DNA of 64,000 nt, from contig JAGVVL010000013.1 of the NCBI GenBank assembly GCA_018287875.1, positions 1,488,001-1,552,000 on the forward strand, read 5' to 3'. Of this stretch, positions 24,729-36,246 are shown piece by piece. This DNA comes from Nigrospora sphaerica. Its lineage: Eukaryota; Ascomycota; Sordariomycetes; Amphisphaeriales; Apiosporaceae. Both the position numbers and the translations under genes were made by a program. Numbering within the stretch: the first letter of the stretch is position 1; the number at the start of each line of letters is the position of its first letter. The notes under the pieces are model-generated. The model saw only the letters and a program-made list of their open reading frames with translations, was not told the DNA's origin and searched no databases.

Positions 24729-27493
24729 GAGTGCTGACCGATGGGCGTTTCCCTAAGCACATGGCCTGAGCGATCACGCAGCCAGAACGCACGAAGGCGG
24801 GAGGTGTCGTGGGAAACTGTGGTACGGAGTGGAAGGCACGATGACAGTCGCCCAAAGCCGGCTTGGAAGGCGAGTGCAGCTTTCGGGGGCAAGGCGGGAC
24901 GGGATCGAGCGCGCGGAAAGGCGTACGGGCAAGAGCGGCTTTCACGGAGGGTACACGACGGCCGGCCCGAGGGTTAAGAGATATGTCCCCAGCGGCTCGT
25001 GGGGGTCGACACTCCACGACCAGACAAGAATTGCCGAGCCGACTGCCATATCGTCGCTATTGCCGTGGTAGTTACTGGAGCCGCCACCGCAAAAGAGGGA
25101 GATACCCCCGCCGATCTCCCCTATGTTGCGTCTGCAGAGGTCGCAGCAGCAGTTTCCGAAAACTGGGGCGGCTAACAGGCCGCCCGCACCACATGGCGGC
25201 GTTGCCGTTAAGGCCATGGCCGCCTCCAGGTTTGGCCGTCTCCGCGTCAGGTCCACCCGCGGCCCCACGATGGGAGAGATGGAGCTGGCTCGATGTGGGC
25301 GGGCGAGATAGGCGTTTGGAGGGGGGGGCAGATCCCGGCGGATGTGCGGCACTAGGATGACGAGTCCCTTGTCGCGAAGGAGAGGGGCCAAATGTGGCCG
25401 AGCTGCATTGAGGGGCACCGGCAAGCCGGTCTGGATAATGATATATCCTTTAACCGTGGTAGGCAGGAACAGGAGAAGGAAGAACGAAACAATCTCGCCT
25501 CCGATCTGATGAACCATGTCAATCTGGTGTACAACCACGTCGATCCGGCATCCGGAAACAGATGGCGGCGGCTCCCGCGCTGAGAGGGACTGTCCGGTGG
25601 CTTGGCCGCCCTGCTTGGCAAGTCTTGTTTGCTGTAGTGGTGTGACGATGGCCCAACTCGTCGTAGGAGCCGCATGCGAGGGTTTCCCGCAGCACGTGGA
25701 TAGCGCAACAGAGGCACATCTCAGCAAGTGGACGATAACGGCGAGAAACTGGAAGAGTCCGCTTCCCCGGAATCGCCGGAGATTGGCTGGTGATGGTTCC
25801 ATCCACCCAATCAGAAGATGTCCAAATGTACGGGCCGTCCCTTTGGGTACGTCAACACTCTTTCTTTTTCTTTCGTTCTTCCTTCCTTCTCTTCTCGGGT
25901 TGGCTGGCAGGTGGAGGAAAGGGACGTGGAAGGCATGCACAACCAGTACAGTACCATGCGCCAACACTTGTAGTTGAGGCCATTTGAATTGGCTTCGGGT
26001 ATCATGCCCATCAGATCATGATTTTTTCTTTTCTTATCCCCCCCCTTCTTTTCCTCCATTTCGTGCATGTTCGTGCCAAGGGACTGCATGGCATGCGGGC
26101 TGTGTGATCAGCGAGCCCCATCATTCCTGTCCTATGGCCACCATGATCTCTAGACTGGACCCTCCGGGGCAAACTACCTACATGCCAGACACATGCACAC
26201 TTCTCCGAGAGCCTCATGGTCACCCAACTTATGAGACCGATGTTCCATCCTCGTTGGGATATGCCGTCTGACGATTGAAGATGCCGCTCTTCAAGCCTGC
26301 CGACCGCCCCCACCGAAGCGCATCCCTGGATCCAGCCGCCCCTCAACCACGTGTACCCAATTTGCCAATTGCCACCGAGCCCAGCCACCGCCGGTGGAAC
26401 ACTACAACCGCGGGCCTTCGGTTACTGAAGCGTCTTACTCGACGATCAGCTGGATATGACCCCGTCTTCTGCCCCGACCTATTCTTCTAGAGCGCATGTG
26501 ACTTGCTATCCAAGACGGCAAGGACGATGCCCGAGGGTTCCAACCCTGCCGTCTTTTTGCTCATTACATCGTGCAACGGGTATGAAACGTTAAAGTGTCT
26601 AAGCCAGCCCGCGACCCGATGGCTGCAGAACGTGTCCTTGTACGGACGACAACGCGACTTGATTCTGGGATCGGGGCAAGACCCTGGTCAAAGACGCGAT
26701 GAGCCCAGCTTCTTCATGACGCCTGGGCGGTTGGCAACTCGGCCTTGGCAACTTGGGCTTGGCAGAGAAACAAGCAAAAAGCAGCTGACGCTGGCGGTCT
26801 GCAGAGGCAAGTGGTTGTCTCCGCAGCTGCGTCTGCTGATCGTCACCTAGGGCCCCGACGCCCGATTTCCATGACGACTGGGTGGGCAGGGAGAGCGTGG
26901 CAGCTCACGATCGGCTTGGCCACGGGCCCTCTCGACTGATTACCAATCTGCATCGTACAGAGATCATGACCAGAACAGGTTAAGACAGCAAAAATACGGG
27001 AGCAATTCTCCGCATGCTAGACCACCGGCTCGCAAGAGGGACAACGGTAGAACGGCCACAGCGCCTCGATTCAGGCTAGCGCCCTCCGCATTAACGGAGT
27101 TACCCCGACTTTTGCAGGCCCTGCTTGACCCAATCGGAGTTAGGCTGTCGGGCACCCCTAAAGTGCGGCTGGTGTGCGCGCTGGAGCTGTCCCCCTCTCA
27201 GCCATAGTTCCGACGGCGATTGGCAAGCATCCGCTGGCGATGTGCCCCTTGCTGGACAGTGTCGCGAGGAACTTGCCCAAACCGGCTGACTAGCCGGCAC
27301 CACGCACCTCAAGCCTCAAAGACCAAGGAAAGCAGCGGCGGACTTGGAGCGGGAAACTCGACCGTCGGCGTCACCATGTCTGCCATATATCATGGCCGAA
27401 GCCGTCCTCGGTTGAAGGCCCGGAGTGCAGTCCTCGGGCCCGGCAGCGGAAAACCTCTCCTCTCAACGACGCCTCGTTCCTAGCACCCTCAGG
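24729..27493. other. intergenic, no gene recognised
   Basis: Divergent promoters of the MFS transporter and the carboxylesterase lie at the two ends. A 341-codon minus-strand open frame at 24942-25967 shows no domain and unusual composition, and I do not accept it. No repeats beyond short homopolymers are seen. Confidence 0.5.
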
Positions 27494-29177
27494 ATGCGCT
27501 TCTCATCTCGCCTCGTGCTGCCCCTTACGGCCTTGTGTTCGCTCGCCGGCGCCGCTCCTTCCAAAAAGTGCAAGGAGGCGGACCTGACGGTGCGGACCAA
27601 GCATGCTACCATCCGCGGCACGACTGAAGCCGACACGCCCGACGTTCGCCAGTTCCTAGGAATCCCCTTCGCCCGGCCACCCTTGGGCGACCTGCGTTTC
27701 GCACCGCCGCAGCCCATCGTCGATGACCTGGGCGAGGTCGAGGCCACGCAACTACCACCGGCATGTATGGAGTGGCTGTCGACCCTGCCGAGCGTCTACA
27801 CGCGCGACGTGCTGGAGTTCAACAACCGAGGGTTGAACACCAGCGGGCCAGTCAGCGAGGACTGTCTTAAAGTGAGTGTGTGGGCACCACGGGGCGTCGG
27901 TGCCAAGGAGGCGAAGAAGCTGCCCGTGTTGCTGTGGGTGTACGGCGGCAGCTTCGCGACGGGCGGCACCAGCATCCCCTACCAGCAGCCGACTCGCTGG
28001 GTCCAGCGCTCGAAGAGCCACATCGTCGTCGCCTTCAACTACCGTGTCAACCTCTTTGGTTTTCCCAACGCCGCCGGCCTGCCCGCCGACCAGCAGAACT
28101 TGGGCCTGCTGGACCAGCGCCTCGCCGTCGAGTGGGTGCGTGACAACATCGCGGCCTTTGGCGGCGACCCCGACCGTATTGGCCTCTGGGGCGAGAGCGC
28201 CGGTGCTATCTCGGTCGGCTACTACAGCTTTGCGTACCCCGAGAACCCCATCGTCAACAGTCTCTTTATGGACTCGGGTTCCGAGGAGTTGGACATCTCA
28301 TCCAAAGACACGACACACTCCAACTTCACCTACGTCGCCACGCATTTCGGCTGCGGGGGTTTGGCGGCCGATGCTGAACTGGCCTGCGTCCGCAAGCTTG
28401 ACGCCCAGGCGGTAACCGACTTCCTTCAACAGTACAACGACAACCAGACGACCCCCGAACTCACCTTCACGCCCATTGTGGACGGCAAGACCGTGTTCGC
28501 CAACTACTCGGAGCGCTCACTCGCCGGAAAAGTCGCCAAGATTGTGAGTAGTGCTCTTTTGCATTGGGTGGACTGGTGACTGACATACCCGGCAGCCCGC
28601 TGTCATCGGCTCCAACGCCCATGACGGTGCCACCTTTGTGCCGTATAACCCGGACGGCGTGGACGAGACCCAGGCCGACTCAGTAACGTCAAACTACTTC
28701 TTTTGCACGACCTGGAAGGCCGCTACGTAAGTCTTCTTCTCTCTATCGGCCCCCTGTTCCCGTGCTTCGTCCCGCCAGGGCTCGCTAATACGGCAGCCCC
28801 TTAGCAACCGCCTTGCCGTCGGTCAGCCCGTCTACCGTTACCGGTACTCCGGCAACTTTACAAACATCTCGCCGAGGCAGTGGCTTGGCGCGTGGCACGG
28901 CTCCGAGCTGCCGATGCTGTTCGGTACCCACCCGCTGTACCGCGGCAACTCGACTGAATTCCAGTACGCCACGAGCGCCGCTATGCAGGACGCCTGGGTG
29001 GCGCTGGTCGCGGGCGGTCCCGCCGCCATGGACGCTCAGCAGTGGCCCGTGTACCAGAGCGTGGCCGACGCCCACGTGCGCGAGTTCGGCAAGGCCGGCA
29101 TCGTCGCCGCCGAGGTGGGCGTCAGCGCCGAAGAGGCGGCTTGCCCGGCGAGTCTGCAGCCTGCTGTTCGTAGTTAG
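27494..29177 (+). CDS. secreted type-B carboxylesterase
   Basis: Three exons (27494-28543, 28596-28726 and 28805-29177) give 517 aa. The first 20 residues form a signal peptide. The family blocks are QFLGIPFARPPLGDLRF, SEDCLKVSVWAP, the oxyanion-hole segment LWVYGGSF, and GLWGESAGA with nucleophile Ser235. The catalytic His is probably His425 in WHGSELPMLFG. Where the family usually has Glu (NDEGT in Candida lipase) this protein has NAHDGATF, so Asp360 is the likely acid. The second intron ends at CTTAG (28804); a nearer CGGCAG at 28796 would break the frame. Expected role: hydrolysis of carboxylic esters outside the cell or in the secretory path; the substrate is unknown. The start at 27494 directly precedes the signal peptide. 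Confidence 0.9.
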
Positions 29178-31045
29178 TACGTGTGACTGGCAGTTCGAAC
29201 GATACATCTTTATGTACCATTCATTAAAGCCACATACCTCATAACTACTTTACATAATATTACCGAAAGTCTTTTTGATAGTCCCATAATGTTCTTTACA
29301 ATGTGCACGGCGAATCGCCGACCTACATAAATCTGATCAAGGCGCTACATCATATTTGGTGTATGTTAAGTACTCTTGAGCTTCTGAACTCAAAACGCTG
29401 ACAGTCAATTGGTCAGTTCAAACTTTACGCCCAAATGCGCATTCTCCGGGCCTGTTGGGATGGAATTTAAACCAGCTGCATTATCAGATGGCACGACTGT
29501 CATTAGAGTGATACAGGGTATTTGATCAGTCCTGTAAATGGTCCTGTAGAATGCAATACGCAACAGCTCTATACATTCTTTACGGGCGATATATCATCCT
29601 CAACTCGGAACACACCCCTGTCATAATGTCGCCCCCGTAATGAAGCTGCTTCAAAGCGAGCCCTTCGGGTAATTAACCTGTTATTATGCCGTGTACGTTA
29701 AGTCTTACCATCCTCACGAATCCTGGCATTTCGCTCCATGATGAAGGTATTGTCTGTTAGAAAGCAGCATACTAATTTAAGAATCAAGAAGTTGATTCCA
29801 TTCACCTACAGCCCTATTTCCCCTCAGGCTCTCAAAACAGACGCTTGACTTCACCGAACGAGAGATTGCTAAGACAATGACAGTGCGGAATCAACTCAAA
29901 AGCGAAGAGAATAAAGTTATGTCTTGGCCCTTCATCTCGAGCCGGGCTTGAAATTTGGCACGTAAAGGCACACGCTTTGAAGTAAGCAACGTTGTTCAAT
30001 CACATACATGTTTAAGAAGACTACTTGCAGTACATTGTACGGTGGTTCGAGCTGTGCCCCCCGCAAAGCCAGAGACCAGGGGCGAGAACACGTCCCCTGG
30101 CGTTGGGGACGGAATCCTGGTCCACGGGGTGGGATGTCGGCGTGTGCTCCGGCTTGCATCGTAGGCATTTTTGGAGAGGGGGTGAGCGTACCGTATCAAG
30201 GCGGTAGCGGTATGGTGAAGCTGATGATGGATAGAGAGTTTGTCTGCTGGAAGTTCGCATGGGGAGGGTAGAGGAGCGATGTATTTAACTTGAGAGAGAA
30301 AGGGGGAGGTAAATCCAGGTTGAATACTTCCAGGCAAGCCTGCAGTGGCCGGCCGAGGCGACAAGGAAGCAGAATGGACGAGGGTAAAGGAGGTGGCGCT
30401 GCTTGAGCACGCCAGGGGCTTAAGGAGCCAGAAATCAAAGGGAGCGGTAATTTCAAGACAAAAGGTTCGAAAACGGACGATGCAAAGTCGAGATCGTATC
30501 AAGAACCCTCCGGCGCTTCGCCTCGCTGTCGTCCTATCGTTCCACCATCCATAGGGACACAAGCTTGGACCAGTCCGCTAAAGGTCCGCCCCCGATACCG
30601 CCAAGTACTCCCACACGGCTCCGTGGTACGGCAACCGCAAGAGAAATTCACCAATCTCTGTCGCCTTATACAGCCTCGTACAGCCTCGCCACTGTGGTTG
30701 CGTGGGGGTTGAGTTCAGGCAGGTAGGTGCTTGCATAACGCTCTGGTTTAACTCACCCACATACTACCTCTGGTGATCTTAGCATCAGATACGCGACAAA
30801 AAGTCACCGGATTATCTCTAGGGGTGAGCTGCTACATAGATTTTGAGGTCTTCTAGTGTCTTGCTTTCGTGTGGCACAAGAGGTAGCCAGGGGTAACGAA
30901 GCATGTCCTCGAATTTTTTTCACTACCGAAACAGGGCTAGTGGAAAGAAGCTGTTACGTTTTACGTTACTCTACGTTGACGGAGAAAGAATGTTCCAACC
31001 CTGCGGCTATAAAATACAACAAAAGGTGACACTTTTGGGCGACGC
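29178..31045. other. AT-rich intergenic block
   Basis: Non-coding and visibly more AT-rich than the flanking genes, especially at 29210-30000. It holds no recognisable gene. The composition change fits old repeat-derived or RIP-mutated DNA, but no transposon protein can be read. Confidence 0.5.
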
Positions 31046-32671
31046 CTAGGGCCATTCGATACCATGGCCGCTGCTGTTCTTGGCGGGCTCGAGCATGCAG
31101 TCGACGACCTCGGACGGCGACGTGGCACGGCCCAGGATGGCGGCGTCGCAGCGGGGGACGAAGCCGTGGCCGACGCTCTGGGCGATCCAGGCGAGCAGGT
31201 CGTCGTAGAAGCCGGCGACGTTGTAGACGCAGACGGGGCGGTCGTGGAGGCCGAGCTGGCGCCAGGTGGCGGCCTCGACGAGCTCCTCGGCGGTGCCGAG
31301 GCCGCCGCTGAGGGCGACGAAGCCGCTGCCGCGGGCGCCGCGGTAGACGCACTCGTGCATGAGGCGCTTGCGCGCGTGCATGTCGTGCACCACCGTCTTG
31401 CGGCCGTGCGCCGCGGCGCCGCGGCGCCGCTGCTCCGCCGTCTGCCCCAGCGCCCGCGCCTCGTACCGCTCCAGCGCGTACGGGATCACGCCGTGTACCG
31501 CGTCCGGCCCCGAGAGCCGCACCAGTTCACCCGCGATGGCGCCCATGACGCCTAAGTCGTGCGTGAGCCGGGAAACACGCCGGGCCGAGGGAAAAAGGAC
31601 GGGACGGGGGACAAGAAAACGTACCGGTGGTGCCGCCTCCGTAGACCATGTGGATGTTGTGGCGATGGAACGCCCGGGCCAGGGCCTTCGCGGCCTCGAC
31701 ATAGACTGGCGACGTGCCCGGTTGCGAGCCGGCGAAGACGCAAACCACGCGTTGCTTCGCCTGCGCCGCCTCGATGCTCTGGGGCGTCCTCGTCGCCAGC
31801 GAGGCGCAGAAGTCAAAGGCCAGACGCAGGTTTTGGCGGCCCACCTCGGCATCCCAGTGCTGCGTTTGCGAGGGGAGTTGGACGACGGTGAAGGGGATGC
31901 CGTTCTGGAACAGCCGGGGGACCAGCGTCGCCTGCGTCCAGGCCCCCTGCCGAAGCGCGTACTGGACCGAGTTGTGCTTCATGGCCCGCAGGCCCTCCCG
32001 CCGCAGGACGGCCCGCTCCCTGTCCCCGGCCCCGGCCGCCCGCAGGTAAGGCAGCAGCTCGGCGTACCCGATGGCTTTCCAGACGCCCGGCTGCTCGCCG
32101 GCGTCGGTCCCTGCTACGCCCAGCCGGTGCTGCAGGCTTTCGAGCCCCGCCAGCTCCTCCAGGAGACCCTGCTTGTCCACCATCTCGTCTACGCGGTCGC
32201 GTATACGCTGAAAGTGGCTTTCGTTCGAGTTGCCCGGCCAGAGCAGCAGGACAAGCAGCCGGTAGCCCTGCTTGCTCACGGCTTCCAGGACGGGGACGGT
32301 GAGCGACGTGGACCCTCCCACCAGCACCGGCGTTCGGTTCCGGCCGTCCATGTCGTCCAGAGCCCGTAGTACTTGGCGGATGTACTCTTCGGTTTCCGGC
32401 TCTTCCGTAGGTCCCTGCCTCTCGGTCAGCCCGGGTGGACTCGCCACGGAGCAGCCGGCCGTGTTCTTACCATGCATCCCACCATGTGATGCCGGACGCC
32501 TGCCATTTCTTCATCGGTGGGCCGAGCCGTCACCACGCCGCCGTCTCGATAACACTGCAGGGAGTCGAGGCCCACAACTTCCCCGTTGAGCATCTGGGCT
32601 ACCGACACGCCGAGTTTCGTCTTTCCCGTCGCCGTGGCGCCGACGATGGCGATAACCGGCTTGGCCGACAT
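31046..32671 (-). CDS. IPT-LOG: bifunctional isopentenyltransferase-LOG cytokinin synthase
   Basis: Three exons (32671-32471, 32414-31625 and 31551-31046) give 498 aa. Residues 1 to about 285 are an isopentenyltransferase: P-loop GATATGKT (11-18), DSLQCYRDGGVVTARPTDEE, HHMVGCM, TPVLVGGS, RVDEMVDKQGLLEEL, and the AIGYAELLPYL and AMKHN blocks of the tRNA-IPT family, without its zinc finger. From about 290 comes a complete LOG phosphoribohydrolase: VCVFAGS, the spliced motif YGGGTTGVMG, MHARK (388-392) and SGGLGTAEEL (412-421). Intron 2 falls exactly inside GGGTTG, and its removal restores the motif. By analogy with Claviceps and Fusarium IPT-LOG fusions, the first half would prenylate AMP with DMAPP and the second would release free cytokinin. 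The first residue of the usual PGGxGTxxE is Ser here. The only ATG that fits is 32671. No separate P450 gene adjoins it. Confidence 0.92.
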
Positions 32672-33342
32672 TGTATCGTTCGGTAGGGGGGACAACGCTG
32701 GACGGGAGTCGGTAATGGGACTGTGTCTTGGTACCTGTTAATGTCATCCGATTAGAGGCGCTGCTGTGAACCTTTTCATGGGACTGGCCGACTTCCGGAA
32801 GCTCGGAAACCCAAGAGCACGACTGACACCTCACCTGATGTCAAGGGCGGGGAATTCCATAAGTCGGCATCACCGGGAGCTTATAGCAGCAGGTGATACG
32901 TGTCATGCTATGCTATGGGCGAGGTGTTGGCGCGCCCAAACGGCCGGTTTCAGGGGGAGGGACCTGAAGAGACCAGACAGCGAACCCGGCTGCCCCGGCA
33001 GGGACGGTGTGCGGATCGGACTTTCGGGCGAGGCCGCATTCCGAAACTATCCACTTGAACCTGCACTGGCGGAAAACTCGTGCCGAGGTCGCCTCCAGCT
33101 GTCATGTCTCGTGGACCCAAGTTTCAGCTGACGCTCTGCCAGCTAGTAGGATAACACGATACCAATATAACAAGTGAAAGAGATAAATTTTCTGAAGGAT
33201 AAAGTGTCGGAACCATGTCTAGTAAATGCCTTATTAGATATCTGGTATATTAAGTATACTAACAATTTCTGAGCCAGTTGGGATAAGGTACAACACCGGT
33301 TCATGCGCCGTCCCCATCACTCGCCACTAATTTCAGCCATGC

Positions 33343-33506
33343 TGTCACGGTGGGGCCTCCTGGGAGCATTCGGACGCACTATCGCTACGCTAGCGCGGGT
33401 GCAAAAGACTAGGGCGCAGAACCGGAAGGGTTCTGCACTGCTCTCACATATAAGGGGTCAGGTCAGGTCAGGTCGTAACCGCTGTCACGGGCCTCGCCCC
33501 GTGACA
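33343..33506. mobile_element. solo LTR with target-site duplication
   Basis: A 164-bp element begins TGTCACGG and ends CCGTGACA, the TG...CA termini with 8-bp inverted ends typical of LTR retrotransposons. It is flanked directly by CATGC at 33338-33342 and CATGC at 33507-33511, a perfect 5-bp target-site duplication. Inside are a TATA-like TATAAG at 33449, three GGTCA repeats (33456-33470) followed by GGTCG, and a terminal hairpin. No internal retroelement region remains, so it is a solo LTR left by recombination, or a small non-autonomous element. Confidence 0.75.
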
Positions 33507-33507
33507 C
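33482..33507. repeat. 9-bp-arm hairpin at the end of the LTR
   Basis: The arms TGTCACGGG and CCCGTGACA pair perfectly around a loop of about six bases. The outer arm is also the terminal inverted end of the LTR. Confidence 0.75.
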
Positions 33508-33559
33508 ATGCCTCACGACCACCCCTACGAATAAAACACCGAACATCTCAGCCACAAGG

Positions 33560-34260
33560 GCCCCTATGACTAAGCCGACTTGTTTCAAGAGATGGTGATA
33601 CACTCCTTTACCTCACTGACCTCCTTCCCATCCGAATCCCTTAAGTTAACCTAGTCTCCTGCGTTTAAATCTCCGTCGTTATTATCGGCTAGCATCTTAA
33701 GCTCCCTCTTCACTCTTACGTAGTAGGCTTCACTTTACAACGTTTTTAAGGCTTCTCGCGCTTTAACGTAGCCGCGAGTTAGTCTCGTTCGTGTATAAGA
33801 TGTTACGGCCTAGCAGATTGGTCCCTACAGGGGTAGCCCTTATAGTGCAGAACTGGACAGAATGATCCAACAAGTGGATCATTCCCGAAGCTTTTGCTTT
33901 ATGCCTCAGCGGGCAGTTAGTCCAGACGCGCTGTAACACGGTGCCTAGCCTAGTCTAGCCTATAATAACACTTGATCGATTAAGTACTGCTTTTAAACTA
34001 ATGAGAAAGTCTATCTCTTTATGTTAAACTCCTTTCGAGTTACCGTACCCTTAATACGGCGGCGTAAATAGTCTTTAAAGATATGGTGTTACTTAGCGAC
34101 AGCTTCGATCGAATTACCGCTTACGACTTCGCTTGGCGCCGCTTAAAGTTTAAATCTATATGAATAGCATCATAAAGAATACGAGAAGCTAAGGATTCTA
34201 ACGAAATAACTGCTGTTTACGTAGTCCTTCTATGTGGCTAAATATTAAGGAGTGACGGTC
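33560..34260 (-). pseudogene. degenerate coding remnant, probably RIP-mutated transposon
   Basis: This block is AT-rich and carries many TAA, TAG and TGA in every frame. On the minus strand, near 33567-33830, one frame still reads as ordinary protein-like sequence between stops, for example VNLRDSDGKEVSEVKE. Several stops fall where TGG, CAA or CGA codons would be one C-to-T (or G-to-A) change away. This suggests a transposon gene mutated by repeat-induced point mutation. I cannot name the element, and the reading is tentative. Confidence 0.4.
33860..33884. repeat. perfect 10-bp inverted repeat
   Basis: GAATGATCCA and TGGATCATTC flank a 5-bp spacer inside the AT-rich degenerate block. It may be a transposon-end or protein-binding palindrome. 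Confidence 0.6.
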
Positions 34261-36246
34261 AAAGAGGCATCGTGAGGCATGGCTGAAATTGGTGACGCGC
34301 GATGGGGCTGGCTGGCGCACGAACCGGTGTTCCACCTTAACCCCCCCCCACACCTCCCCCGCGACCGGAATCTACCTTCCAGCCTCCCTACCACGAGTAA
34401 GACGCGCTTCACAGAGCGCCCACGTCCGGCGCATTCCGATCCGGCCTTTCGACGGGTGGCCTTTCGCCACCCTTCCCCCTCCCCCTCCCGGGGCGTCAAA
34501 AGCCTAAAAACCCCATATCCTAGGATCTTGGGCCAGACCACCCCACCCCCCCAGAGCGGATGGGCCCGGCCTCCCTGCCGGCAAATACCGCCCGGCTGGT
34601 TCCGCCGCTGGAGACCTGATGCAGCCGGCGATGGCACCATTCGAAGACCCCGCTTGTCGAAGTTGTCGACTATGAGTTACCCACCCGCGACCAACCAAAC
34701 ACCCTCCCCCCGGGACCTGAACACGGACCTCGGGGTCACGAGGACAGAGCCGTGGACCGGAATACGGACTTCGGCAGCGATTCAGATGCCGAAGATCCAC
34801 TGGAATAAATCAAGCGGTGCTTTTGCCCTTGGGAAAGCAACCCGAGTTGCGCAGGAGACGAGGTTTACTTTTGTCGTTACCGTGAAAAGGGGTGTTGAGG
34901 ATTAAGACCGCACCCTAGCACCCAAGGCGCCTTTGCTTCGCACTTTGGTACCTTTGCCCGGACCTCATGTCCGCGCGACGGGGTAATGAAGTACTTCATC
35001 CGGTACCTACAGAGAATCTGGAGCGGCCGGGCTCGGGGCACCACGAGGCGAACCGGTTCTAAACGAGGCCAATTGCAATCGGCCAAAGCAAGCTTCAATC
35101 TCCGCTCTGCAAAGCCCGCGCCGGTCCGAATAGGTGGGCAGATGAATTTATTTACTTCTAGGCTGTATTTTAGCCGCGTCCTCCGCAGAAAATGGGAAGG
35201 TGAGAGCCGCTTTAGAACCGACTAAATTTCGCGTACTAATATAGACAACGAAGCTTTATTTCCGGTACAAACAGCCGAGGCTAATTTCCGTGGCTTCCCG
35301 AATTATACGTGCGGACCCGGCGTTCGGGTTTGGCTTCCTTGTTTTGGGCCCCTCAGGAGAGGGTTCGACGTGGTGTTTTTAACGTTGGTCCACAGTTTTC
35401 CGCCCCGACTTCCGAGGTGGAAAAGAGTCCTGGAGGGGGAAAGGTTCCGCTTCGGTCCAAGAGAGCAGAAAACCCCCTCGGGTGAGGGTGGGGCGGTGTT
35501 TCCCGTGAGCATCGTTCTCCATGCCGACTGGGTGTGCAGTATGCACCGCCCTAGCCCCGTCTTTTCCGCCCCGTGACGGGAAGACCCGTCGACAAAATGT
35601 GACCTCCTGCGGGCCTGGTAGTGGAGTTCGGCCAGGAAAGGCCAAAAGGCGAAGTCTCTCCCCCACCGAAGTCGGTTTCGTTGAACCGGCGTCTCCACAC
35701 CTGTCACACCCTGCGCGAAAGAGGCGGTATTCTTTTTTTCTCGCGCGTCATCGAGGGTGCGACGGCCCCTGTATCGGCTCGAGTATGGACGGCTCGCCCT
35801 TTTGGGTCGCGGGCCTCGTGTCACCCCAAGGCACCGCCCGTCGCCCAGTGGGCCATCCGGTCGGTTTCGTGCGCAGAGCGAATAGCGATGGAATGAGGCC
35901 AGCAAGGCCACTCGGCTCTATCCCATCCAATTTCGGAATCGTAGTGTACGTTCCAGTCCTGGAGACGCCAGAATAGTCAGCAAAGGTACGGCTATTGGGG
36001 GCCGCGGGCTTCAAGGATACGATGTTGACCCAAGGTAATGCTTCCTCACGTCACAGAAATTTCCGTCTCGTCCGTATCACAATGGTTTGATCCCAGTCGA
36101 GAAGCAGATACTCTGCATCAAAAGCCAAGGATCAAACCCTTTGTTGTCGGAGAACCGGTTCAGCATATAGTAAGTTATCCAGTCGCCATGAACGTAACGC
36201 CATGCCAAGCACGGCGCTTAAGATACCCTACATCTAAACCTGGTGC

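Larger units (their letters stand above)
32672..36246. other. intergenic with LTR remnant and degenerate repeat DNA
   Basis: A 3.6-kb gene-free stretch. It holds a solo LTR at 33343-33506 and an AT-rich block at 33120-34260 with remnants of a coding frame full of stops. A GC-rich block at 34260-36240 has open frames on both strands but no recognisable domain. It looks like accumulated transposon debris between IPT-LOG and the HET gene. Confidence 0.55.

Noticed and set aside
24942..25967. 341-codon open frame on the minus strand
   Set aside because: No domain or conserved-looking block; it lies in a divergent promoter region.
35828..35845. CACCGCCCGTCGC, which resembles the end of small-subunit rRNA
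   Set aside because: Only this short word matches; the bases around it do not follow rRNA.
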